Of a stretch of 10,755 bases of DNA, positions 1 to 6,742 are shown in pieces. Each line of letters starts with the position of its first letter. The first letter of the stretch is position 1. The notes below the pieces were generated by a model that was given only the letters and a program-made list of their open reading frames with translations, did not search any database and was not told the origin of the DNA. This DNA is from JAHRVQ01 sp046290215 (GTDB lineage: Bacteria; Pseudomonadota; Gammaproteobacteria; Pseudomonadales; Azotimanducaceae), in contig JBKAGC010000126.1 in NCBI GenBank assembly GCA_046290215.1, positions 1 to 10,755 of the forward strand. The letters are read 5' to 3'. A program made the translations under genes and the position numbers.

Positions 1-1
1 T

Positions 2-823
2 CTAGAAGACTCACCAGCGCATGTTGCCATTGTCGAAACACAGTGCGCGGATATGAGCGGCATCGAAATTGCCGAGGCGATTCGCGACATTGATGAGGAC
101 GCCAACCACTTCACATATATATGCCTGGTAGGTGACGAGCTCGAAGAAGCACTGACTCAAGCTGCCGTGGAAACCGTGGACTTACACATAGATCAAGCAG
201 ACCTGACCCTCACGGCGATTACTCTAGCGGGACAGCGAATTGCCGCGCGCATTAATACCCTGGGTGCTCTAAATGTGGAGTTAAGAGAAAAGAACTTTGA
301 GTTACAAAAGGGGCAGTTGCTCGACCCTTTAACCGGTCTTGGCAATATGCGCATGGCGGAACAAAGCCTTGACGACTCCATTCGCCAGATTGAATCTCGC
401 GGTGGCGCTGTATGTGTTTTGATTCTCGCGGTGACCAACTTGAGGGATGTCATCGCCCAGTACGACCAGCACATTGGTGATGAGCTAATTCAAGCCGTGG
501 CGGAAAAAATCAAACATCTAGTGAGACCACTGGACATCGTCACCTACATTGAAGACGGCCGTTTTGCGATGATCCTGCTACAACCCAGCATCGAACACTG
601 CACCGCAGAGTGTTACCAGCGCATTTATGATGGCGTTCGCCTGAAGACATTTAAGACCGCAGCGGGTTTCGTCTCTGCTGATATTGCCATGAGCATTTGC
701 GCATCACATGCTGAAAACGGCCCGCCGGCTCCGGAGACTTTGCTTAATGGTGCGGCGACAGGTTTGTTTGAAGCGGCGCGTAACTCAAAGGTTGTCGTGA
801 ACCATTTAACGCCCGCGGCGTAA
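2..823 (+). CDS. Degenerate receiver-GGDEF domain protein (5' end outside window)
   Basis: The reading frame is open to the left edge, so the gene starts upstream; the first in-window ATG at 53 lies inside the receiver domain and is not a credible start. The 273 visible residues show the second half of a response-regulator receiver fold (about 1-75), a helical, possibly coiled-coil linker (about 75-105), then a GGDEF-type domain (about 105-265) opening with DPLTGLGN at 108-115. Both domains look inactive. The phospho-acceptor Asp is Glu (residue 12, in AIVETQ before DMSG), and no lysine occurs from residue 12 to 96, so the conserved receiver Lys is missing. In the GGDEF domain the signature is EDGRF (184-188) and the metal-binding Asp pair is replaced in LILAVTN. 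A structural or partner-binding role in signalling is inferred; c-di-GMP synthesis is unlikely. Next gene starts 30 bases downstream on the same strand, without obvious functional link. Confidence 0.82.
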   Translation, partial: LEDSPAHVAIVETQCADMSGIEIAEAIRDIDEDANHFTYICLVGDELEEALTQAAVETVDLHIDQADLTLTAITLAGQRIAARINTLGALNVELREKNFELQKGQLLDPLTGLGNMRMAEQSLDDSIRQIESRGGAVCVLILAVTNLRDVIAQYDQHIGDELIQAVAEKIKHLVRPLDIVTYIEDGRFAMILLQPSIEHCTAECYQRIYDGVRLKTFKTAAGFVSADIAMSICASHAENGPPAPETLLNGAATGLFEAARNSKVVVNHLTPAA

Positions 824-853
824 TACTCACTTGTTGGATAATAAGAGCACCCC

Positions 854-1414
854 ATGGGCAAGCGACTAAGTAAGATTTACACCAAAACTGGCGACAAAGG
901 CGAGACGGGGTTAGGTGACGGCAGTCGAATTGCGAAAGATCACATCCGCGTCCAGGCCATGGGCAGTTGCGATGAACTCAATAGCCATCTGGGCATGGCC
1001 ATAGAAGAGCTAAAACTGAGCGATCAAGCAGAGCTAGCCGAACTGGTACCGTTTTTTGGTCGCTGCCAACATCGCATCTTTGATTTAGGCGGGGAGATAT
1101 CCATCCCTGGTTTTAAGATTGTCAGCGCCGATCACGTCACAGAGCTCGAACAAAAGCTGGATGAGCTCAATGAAGACATACCGCCGCTGGAGAACTTCAT
1201 CATGCAAGGTGGCTCGAGGCTCATTGCTAGCATTCATATTGCCCGGGCCGTGGCACGGCGGGCTGAACGTGACCTGGTGACACTAGGGCAAGATCACGAA
1301 ATCAATGAGGATGGCTTACGATACTTAAATCGTCTTTCTGATCTGCTCTTTGTAGCCGCGCGCTTTGCCGCCAAAGCCACCAGTGTTGACGAGATCCTCT
1401 GGGAACAAGGTTAA
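854..1414 (+). CDS. PduO-type cob(I)alamin adenosyltransferase (ATP:corrinoid adenosyltransferase)
   Basis: Transfers the 5'-deoxyadenosyl group of ATP to cob(I)alamin, giving adenosylcobalamin, in the cytoplasm. The 186-residue protein has the usual length and all signature blocks of the PduO/MMAB family: the N-terminal ATP-binding motif YTKTGDKGETGL (9-20), GDGSR (21-25), DELNS (40-44), the helix RAVARRAER (131-139) and YLNRLSDLLFVAAR (157-170). The start is the ATG at 854, with a modest AAGAG ribosome site at 843-847, and the N-terminus MGKRLSKIYTKTGD fits the family start. No B12-dependent enzyme or corrinoid synthesis gene lies in the window, so the user of the cofactor (methylmalonyl-CoA mutase or class II ribonucleotide reductase are common choices) cannot be named. 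The gene converges on aceF with 17 bases between the stop codons. Paralogue symbols vary (pduO, cobO, mmaB), so none is assigned. Confidence 0.93.
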   Translation: MGKRLSKIYTKTGDKGETGLGDGSRIAKDHIRVQAMGSCDELNSHLGMAIEELKLSDQAELAELVPFFGRCQHRIFDLGGEISIPGFKIVSADHVTELEQKLDELNEDIPPLENFIMQGGSRLIASIHIARAVARRAERDLVTLGQDHEINEDGLRYLNRLSDLLFVAARFAAKATSVDEILWEQG

Positions 1415-1425
1415 ACCCCCTGTTC
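1403..1425. terminator. Possible weak hairpin between convergent genes
   Basis: GAACA (1403-1407) pairs with TGTTC (1421-1425) and GG (1409-1410) with CC (1419-1420), with one bulged A and an eight-base loop. It spans the end of the adenosyltransferase gene and the 17-base gap before the aceF stop. Neither strand shows a T-run after the stem, so it is not a convincing intrinsic terminator; it is simply the only stem-loop I see at this convergent junction. Confidence 0.2.
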
Positions 1426-1431
1426 TACAGT

Positions 1432-3174
1432 TTACAGTAGCAATCTGCGCACATCGGTCAGCACCTTACCCAGATAGTTAGTAAAGCGCGCAGCTTCAGC
1501 ACCATCAATGGCACGGTGATCATAAGATAATGACAAGGGCAAAATGGTCCTTGGCACAAACTCACTGCCATTCCAAACCGGCTCGACTTTAGAACGCGAC
1601 ACACCAAGGATGGCGACTTCTGGCGCGTTCACAATGGGCGTAAATTTGGTTCCGCCAATACCACCCAGACTGGAAATCGTGAAGGTTGCTCCTTGCATGG
1701 CATCCATGGGTAACTTTTTATCCCGGGCCTTCGCTGCGAGTTCAGAAGTTTCCGTGGCCAGTTCAACAATACCCTTCTTATCAGCGTCTTTAATCACGGG
1801 TACTACCAAGCCGTCTGGGGTTTCCACGGCCACACCAATGTTGTAGTAGTGCTTGTGAATGAGGTTTTTGTAATCCGCCTGCAACGACGAATTGAATTGC
1901 GGATAAGTTTGCAGGGCGTTAACGCAAGCTTTGACCAAAAACGCCAGAGGCGTCAGCTTGGTGCCATCCTTTTGCAATTCCGTGTTTTGCTGCTTACGAA
2001 ACGCTTCTAACTCGGTAATGTCTGCTTCATCAAACTGCGTCACATGAGGCACATTGAGCCAACTGCGATGTAAGTTCTTTGCACTAGCCTGCTTAATGCG
2101 CGACATGGGTACCAGTTCGGTTTCACCAAACTTTGAAAAGTCCACTTCAGGCACGGCAGGAATACCAGTGCCACCACTGGCTGCGGCAGGTTCCGATAGC
2201 CGTTTTTTCACATAGTCCTGGATGTCTTCCTTCAGAACCCGGCCTTGTCGGCCAGTGCCTTTTACCTCACCCAGATCAACACCATACTCGCGTGCTTGCT
2301 TGCGTACAGCGGGACCGGCATGAACCTTTTTGCTTGTATCGGAAGCTGCGGTTTTTTCCTGTGGTTTCGGTTCGTCCTCATCCTTGGGCTCACGAGCATC
2401 AACTCCAGAAGACTTTGCCGCCCGGGAACTTTCCTGGGACTCACTACTGGGGGCTTCCCCGGCAGCATTCGAGGCAATCTTAACCAGGGCATCGCCCTCG
2501 TTAACTTCATCACCTTCTTTAACAAGAATTTCTAACACCTCGCCGCCGGAGGTGGCAGGAATTTCCATACTGGCCTTATCGGATTCCAGCACGACCAGGG
2601 AATCGTCAATGAGAATGTCATCACCAACCTTCACCAGTATTTCAGTGACGGTGATATCAGATGCTTCACCCACATCGGGAACAGCAATCACTTGCTCGGA
2701 GCGCTCACCTTTGGATTCGCTGCTCTCGTCAGAACCAGCTCCATCGTCCTGTTTTGAATCTTTGTCTTTAGATGCTTCGTCTTTAGATGCTTTGTCCTCA
2801 GAGTCTTTTTTCTCTGATGATTCATCCTCTGATGCTTGTTCGCCCTTGCCTTCATCGGCCTTCGACTTTTCGTCGTCATTGTCTGCATCAGCATTGTTAC
2901 TTTCTGCAGAATCATCATCCCCGGAAGCATCGCCTTCACCAGCCACTTCTAGCTCGACAATAAGCTTACCTTCTTCAACGTTGTCGCCTTCCTTGACGTG
3001 TATCTCAACAATCTTACCGGCCTTGGGAGACGGAATTTCCATACTGGCTTTGTCTGATTCCAGCACAACGAGTGAGTCATCCACCTCTACCTCGTCGCCC
3101 ACAGCCACCAGAATTTCAATGACCTCAACGTCCTCAGCTTCACCTACATCCGGCACTAATATTTTTTCTGCCAT
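1432..3174 (-). CDS. aceF: Pyruvate dehydrogenase complex E2, dihydrolipoyllysine-residue acetyltransferase
   Basis: Accepts the acetyl group from E1 on swinging lipoyl arms and passes it to CoA; forms the core of the cytoplasmic pyruvate dehydrogenase complex. The 580 residues read: lipoyl domain 1 (about 2-77, lipoyl Lys42 in ESDKASMEIP), acidic linker (78-160), lipoyl domain 2 (about 162-235, Lys200 in an identical ESDKASMEIP), second linker, E1/E3-binding domain (about 284-322, with AVRKQAREYGVDL), and the acetyltransferase domain (about 350-580) with the catalytic motif YDHRAIDG (His553, Asp557). E. coli AceF has three lipoyl domains and 630 residues, so two is a common shorter form. The lipoyl-site codons are also conserved as DNA (2559-2593 and 3033-3067). 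The linker is rich in Asp, Glu, Ser and Lys instead of the usual Ala/Pro. An AGAGG ribosome site stands before the ATG, in an eight-base gap after aceE. No lpd gene follows. Confidence 0.97.
   Translation of the reverse strand: MAEKILVPDVGEAEDVEVIEILVAVGDEVEVDDSLVVLESDKASMEIPSPKAGKIVEIHVKEGDNVEEGKLIVELEVAGEGDASGDDDSAESNNADADNDDEKSKADEGKGEQASEDESSEKKDSEDKASKDEASKDKDSKQDDGAGSDESSESKGERSEQVIAVPDVGEASDITVTEILVKVGDDILIDDSLVVLESDKASMEIPATSGGEVLEILVKEGDEVNEGDALVKIASNAAGEAPSSESQESSRAAKSSGVDAREPKDEDEPKPQEKTAASDTSKKVHAGPAVRKQAREYGVDLGEVKGTGRQGRVLKEDIQDYVKKRLSEPAAASGGTGIPAVPEVDFSKFGETELVPMSRIKQASAKNLHRSWLNVPHVTQFDEADITELEAFRKQQNTELQKDGTKLTPLAFLVKACVNALQTYPQFNSSLQADYKNLIHKHYYNIGVAVETPDGLVVPVIKDADKKGIVELATETSELAAKARDKKLPMDAMQGATFTISSLGGIGGTKFTPIVNAPEVAILGVSRSKVEPVWNGSEFVPRTILPLSLSYDHRAIDGAEAARFTNYLGKVLTDVRRLLL
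2764..2792. repeat. 15-base tandem repeat in the aceF linker
   Basis: The 14-mer gtctttagatgctt occurs at 2764-2777 and again at 2779-2792, a period of 15 bases, with degraded related units to the right. On the coding strand each unit gives a five-residue acidic/basic block of the KASKD type inside the first inter-lipoyl linker. The in-frame period means copy number can change without breaking the gene. Confidence 0.75.
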
Positions 3175-3182
3175 GCTGACCT

Positions 3183-3527
3183 CTAGGATATGCTGGGATC
3201 CGGTTTCTCCGGATCTATGCCAAATTTCTTGATCGCATCACTGACCACACGCAGCTCAATGACATTGTCTTCTGCCAGAGCAGAAAGCGCTGCCACAGTG
3301 ACAAAATAGCGATCTACTTCAAAGAACTTGCGTAACCGTTCCCGGCTGTCGGAACGACCAAAACCATCGGTACCAAGCACACGATAAGTGCCAGGTACAT
3401 ACTCACGAATCTGGTCAGCATAGTTCTTCATATAATCTGTGGAAGCTACCACCGGTCCTTTCGCTTTACCCAGGCACTGCTCCACATATGACTGCTGGGA
3501 TGCAGCTATTCCAGCGCTCACCTGCAA
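3183..3527 (-). pseudogene. aceE: aceE C-terminal fragment, in a different frame from the N-terminal part
   Basis: E1-like sequence begins around 3500-3491 with SQQSYVEQCLGKAKGPVVAS and runs through TDYMKNYADQIREYVPGTY, the family block VLGTDGFGRSDSR and a C-terminal SDAIKKFGIDPEKPDPSIS. The eight or so residues before SQQ, from a TTG at 3527, do not match E1 and reflect the frame error. No ribosome site precedes it and no independent function is expected. Between this part and the 718-residue frame, a third open stretch at 3518-3742 carries the linking E1 segment. The stop lies eight bases before the aceF start. Confidence 0.85.
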
Positions 3528-3674
3528 ACCTCGCGGCTAAGCTGATTAATTGCAACTCCAGATGTCCGCATCCACGTCATACTCTTCTTTGAGAATTTCG
3601 CCGCGGCGATTGCTTCACGCAAAATCGTGCCGGAGCACAATTGCACACCTTCTGCTGACTTCTTGCTGTTCTGC

Positions 3675-5831
3675 TCAAGCTGGTACATACCCTTGATCAT
3701 GCTTCCCAGCTTCAGGCATGGCTGGCTGGGTATAGTTCTCATTCATAATGGTGATGTAGAAATACTTCGGTAATTTCTTCACGAACATTTCTTCAAGACC
3801 ATGCTGAACAATCACGGCAAGTTCGTAAGCGTAAGTAGGATCGTAAGTCACACAATTTGGCACGGTGCCAGCGAGAATATGACTATGACCATCCTGATGC
3901 TGCAAACCCTCGCCGTTTAGCGTGGTGCGGCCAGACGTGCCACCTAACAAAAAGCCTCTGGCTTGCAAGTCACCGGCGGCCCAGCTCAGGTCGCCCACAC
4001 GCTGAAAGCCAAACATGGAATAAAAAATGTAAAAAGGAATTAGCGGCACGTTATTGTTGGCATAGGACGTTGCAGCAGCTAACCAGGCGGCAAAGGCGCC
4101 GCCCTCGTTAATACCTTCTTCCATTACCTGACCAGCCTTATCTTCACGGTAATACATGACCTGACCGGCATCGGTGGGCTCGTAAAGCTGCCCGCCGGAT
4201 GAATAAATACCCAGCTGCCTAAACATGCCTTCCATACCGAAAGTCCGCGCCTCGTCCGGCACAATCGGCACCACGCGCTCGCCAATCTTTTTGTCTTTAA
4301 TCAGGGCTGAAAGAATCCGCACAAAAGCCATGGTGGTGGAGATTTCACGATCTCCCGAGCCTTTGGTGATGGAAGCAAAGGCATCCATACCCGGCACTTC
4401 AAGGGCTTCAAAATCCGGTTTGCGGCTTGGCAAGTAACCACCAAGAGACGCCCGACGTTCCTTTAAGTAGCGCATTTCCGGGCTATCTTCAGGGGGCCGG
4501 TAGTAAGGCACCTTCTCAAGCTCAGAGTCCGGCAAAGGAATATCAAACCGGTCGCGGAAGTCTTTTAACGCTTCCAGGTCTAGCTTTTTCACGGAGTGCG
4601 TAATGTTCTGGGCCTCACCTGCCAGGCCAAGACCATAACCCTTAACAGTCTTGGCGAGGATGATCGTCGGCTGACCTTTGTGTTTCGCCGCTGCAGCATA
4701 AGCCGCATATACCTTGTAAGGATCGTGACCGCCGCGGTTTAAGCGGTAAATATCCTCATCGGTCATGTCTTCGACCATTTTTAGTAGCTCGGGATACTTA
4801 CCAAAGAAGTACTCGCGGGTATAACCGCCGTCGCGACTCTTATAGTTCTGGTACTCACCGTCAACTGCCTCATCCATGCGCTTTTGCATCAGACCGAGTT
4901 TGTCTTTCTCAAACAGAGGGTCCCACATGCGACCCCACACCACTTTAATGACATTCCAACCAGCACCGCGGAAGTTACCCTCAAGCTCTTGAATGATCTT
5001 GCCGTTACCACGTACCGGGCCATCCAGGCGCTGCAAGTTACAGTTCACCACAAAGATTAAGTTATCCAGCTTCTCACGTCCTGCCAGAGAGATAGCGCCT
5101 TGCGACTCAGGCTCATCCATTTCACCATCACCCAGGAAGCACCAGACTTTGCGATCCCCGGCCTTGGCAATACCACGGTTCTCCAGGTACTTCATAACGT
5201 GAGCCTGATAGATCGCTTGCAATGGACCAAGCCCCATCGAAACTGTTGGGAACTGCCAGTAATCAGGCATCAACCAGGGATGCGGGTAAGAAGACAAACC
5301 ATCGCCGTCTGCTTCCTGGCGGAACTTATCTAGCTGCTCCTCGCTGATTCGCCCTTCTAAATAGGAACGGGCATAGATCCCCGGCGCGCTGTGACCCTGG
5401 ATATACACCATGTCACCTTCTTGCTTGTCGTCACTGCCGCGGAAGAAATAGTTAAAACCCACATCGTATAACGTGGCACTACTTTGAAAGCTTGAAATGT
5501 GCCCACCCAGAGTGCTGTCTTCAAGATTGGCACGCATCACCATGGCCATGGCATTCCAACGAATTAACGAGCGTAGCCCCCGTTCCATAAACAAATCGCC
5601 AGGCATTCTGGCTTCTTTTTCAACGGGAATAGTGTTGCGATAAGGAGTAGTCAGTGCATAGGGTAACTGCGCACCAGTTTCCGTGACCTGGGCTGAGAGC
5701 CGTTGCAGCAAGTATTGCGCGCGCTCAACACCCTCATTTTCGAGAACCGAGTTAATCGACTCAATCCACTCTTGAGTCTCGACCGGATCGAGATCACCTT
5801 CACTCTTTGAGTCGTTCTGATCAGAAGCCAT
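3675..5831 (-). CDS. aceE: Pyruvate dehydrogenase E1 (thiamine-diphosphate dependent), intact-frame N-terminal part
   Basis: E1 decarboxylates pyruvate with thiamine diphosphate and reductively acetylates the E2 lipoyl group. This 718-residue frame covers the thiamine-diphosphate and pyrimidine-binding domains of the homodimeric E1 family: GGHISSFQSSA (109-119), QGHSAPGIYAR (145-155), and the cofactor/Mg motif GDGEMDEPES (234-243) ending in NCNLQRLDGPV (263-273). The last 13 residues (after MPEAG) are out of frame and not E1-like. The start is the ATG at 5829-5831, with TAGGAG (5838-5843) six bases upstream; another ATG four bases upstream (5833-5835) is out of frame. The N-terminal acidic segment before residue 15 is typically variable. 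Taken literally, the product lacks the C-terminal domain needed for the E1 dimer and would probably not work. Confidence 0.93.
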   Translation of the reverse strand: MASDQNDSKSEGDLDPVETQEWIESINSVLENEGVERAQYLLQRLSAQVTETGAQLPYALTTPYRNTIPVEKEARMPGDLFMERGLRSLIRWNAMAMVMRANLEDSTLGGHISSFQSSATLYDVGFNYFFRGSDDKQEGDMVYIQGHSAPGIYARSYLEGRISEEQLDKFRQEADGDGLSSYPHPWLMPDYWQFPTVSMGLGPLQAIYQAHVMKYLENRGIAKAGDRKVWCFLGDGEMDEPESQGAISLAGREKLDNLIFVVNCNLQRLDGPVRGNGKIIQELEGNFRGAGWNVIKVVWGRMWDPLFEKDKLGLMQKRMDEAVDGEYQNYKSRDGGYTREYFFGKYPELLKMVEDMTDEDIYRLNRGGHDPYKVYAAYAAAAKHKGQPTIILAKTVKGYGLGLAGEAQNITHSVKKLDLEALKDFRDRFDIPLPDSELEKVPYYRPPEDSPEMRYLKERRASLGGYLPSRKPDFEALEVPGMDAFASITKGSGDREISTTMAFVRILSALIKDKKIGERVVPIVPDEARTFGMEGMFRQLGIYSSGGQLYEPTDAGQVMYYREDKAGQVMEEGINEGGAFAAWLAAATSYANNNVPLIPFYIFYSMFGFQRVGDLSWAAGDLQARGFLLGGTSGRTTLNGEGLQHQDGHSHILAGTVPNCVTYDPTYAYELAVIVQHGLEEMFVKKLPKYFYITIMNENYTQPAMPEAGKHDQGYVPA

Positions 5832-5843
5832 CCATTTCTCCTA

Positions 5844-5858
5844 AGGGTGCTTAACCCT
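5844..5858 (-). promoter_or_regulatory. Small inverted repeat next to the aceE ribosome site
   Basis: On the coding strand AGGGT-TAAGC-ACCCT forms a five-base-pair stem with a five-base loop, ending directly beside the TAGGAG ribosome site (5838-5843). The heptamer TAAGCAC in its loop and right arm recurs upstream at 5908-5914. A role in translation or as an operator half-site is possible but not shown; no match to the PdhR operator (AATTGGT/ACCAATT type) is visible in this leader. Confidence 0.25.
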
Positions 5859-5889
5859 GAAACGCTTGCGGCGAAGTCAATGTGAATAA

Positions 5890-5895
5890 AGTATA
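5890..5895 (-). promoter_or_regulatory. Possible aceE promoter -10 element
   Basis: TATACT on the minus strand in the 92-base gap between ampE and aceE, which would give a leader of about 50 bases. No acceptable -35 is seen at 16-18 bases and there is no extended TG. aceE-aceF may instead be read through from ampD-ampE, or this element may depend on an activator. Confidence 0.35.
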
Positions 5896-5923
5896 GCCTA
5901 ATGCCCTGTGCTTAGCTGCCCTG

Positions 5924-6742
5924 CTAGCCGTGAAGGATTGTCACCAGCGCGGCAACACCCAACCAGCCGAATAGGGCGCGATCACAGAGATAACGCATTT
6001 CATCCACATGGGCCTCAGCGAACCGTGCAAAACCCAGTACATCATCATCGTGATCCTCTGTGACATCGGCTGCCAGGCCAACCATGGCACTTAAGTGCGT
6101 CGAACTGGACTCGTTCAAATCAAATAGCTGCCCCACCCAATAGTCAAAGGTTGGGCCAAAATTACCGGTAAAACAAAACAAAAGCCCGGTAATCCTTACA
6201 GGTATCCACTCCAGCCAGTGAACCACCTGATCTACCAGAGATTCTTCCGCGTCACCCTCGGGCAGTCGATTTAGGTACTGCAACGTAAGGAAGTAAGCCA
6301 GAGCCCCCGCCGGACCCAGAATCAAGAACCAAAATAACGTTGGCACAATGCCTTGAAACATACTGTGGAAGTGATCGGTTTGAAACTCCTCTTGCATCTG
6401 GACAATATCCGCAAGGTCTTCCTCACCGGTGACTGCCTGGAGCTTCTGCTTATATTCATAGAATTCAGTTTCGACGTCAGTTAAATCAATACAATAAATG
6501 ACGACCGCGAGTGACAAAAACAGCCAGACAATGCCTTGCAGCCAATGCTCCACGGATTCCGCGATAACCCACACCACCAGTACGGGCAAACCAACCCGCA
6601 GCCAAAAGCCCCAGGGAGCTGGTATGGCAATGCCATCCATACGCCTGAAGTAGGCTTCTGCATCTACATGCTCGCGAACCGGATTGTCGCCGCCCCAGTT
6701 GCGGTAGAAAAACAGCACGACTAAAACCGTTAAAAAACTCAA
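5924..6742 (-). CDS. ampE: AmpE family integral membrane protein
   Basis: AmpE is an inner-membrane protein encoded with AmpD in enterics and pseudomonads; its role as a sensor or modulator of beta-lactamase regulation is proposed, and its biochemical activity is not established. The 272 residues show an N-terminal hydrophobic stretch (2-13), further membrane segments near 45-64, 69-85 and 132-156, an amphipathic region with the family-like block HWLEWIPVRITGL (175-187), and a C-terminal membrane segment (about 256-271). I chose the TTG at 6742-6740. It overlaps the ampD stop as TTGA, has GGAG (6753-6750) seven bases upstream, and gives MSFLTVLVVLFF, aligned with the start of E. coli AmpE. 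An alternative TTG at 6778 would add 12 unlike residues and overlap ampD by 40 bases. A stop at 5924 leaves 92 bases to aceE. Confidence 0.88.
   Translation of the reverse strand: MSFLTVLVVLFFYRNWGGDNPVREHVDAEAYFRRMDGIAIPAPWGFWLRVGLPVLVVWVIAESVEHWLQGIVWLFLSLAVVIYCIDLTDVETEFYEYKQKLQAVTGEEDLADIVQMQEEFQTDHFHSMFQGIVPTLFWFLILGPAGALAYFLTLQYLNRLPEGDAEESLVDQVVHWLEWIPVRITGLLFCFTGNFGPTFDYWVGQLFDLNESSSTHLSAMVGLAADVTEDHDDDVLGFARFAEAHVDEMRYLCDRALFGWLGVAALVTILHG

Larger units (their letters stand above)
3183..5831 (-). pseudogene. aceE: aceE, pyruvate dehydrogenase E1, interrupted by clustered frameshifts
   Basis: Full extent of the E1 gene, which should give one protein of roughly 885-890 residues (E. 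coli AceE has 887). The first 705 residues read in one frame up to NENYTQPAMPE. From 3719 down to 3486 the protein is recognisable only by changing frame repeatedly: MIKGMYQLEQ and LREAIAA in a second frame, EILKEEYDVDADIWS in another, then NQLSRE, GLQ, ERWN, LHPS and finally SYVEQCLGKAKGP, after which the frame stays open to the stop. The breaks fall near 3701-3707, 3600-3603, 3549-3556, 3530, 3520, 3507 and 3495. The interval is 78 codons long against about 87 for the same stretch of E. coli AceE as I recall it, so all lesions look like small losses. Whether the gene is broken in the organism or only in this sequence is open; the clustering favours sequence error. Confidence 0.85.

Noticed and set aside
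2330..3232. 300-codon plus-strand open frame opposite aceF
   Set aside because: Its Ser/Pro-rich sequence is the antisense reading of the acidic linker and lipoyl domains of aceF, where few stops occur by composition. It has no ribosome site or recognisable domain.
3183..3742. Programmed ribosomal frameshifting in aceE
   Set aside because: One slippery site cannot explain at least six frame changes with missing bases, and the E1 family does not use frameshifting.
5832..5923. PdhR operator or riboswitch in the aceE leader
   Set aside because: No AATTGGT/ACCAATT-like dyad and no extended conserved fold is visible; only a five-base-pair hairpin.
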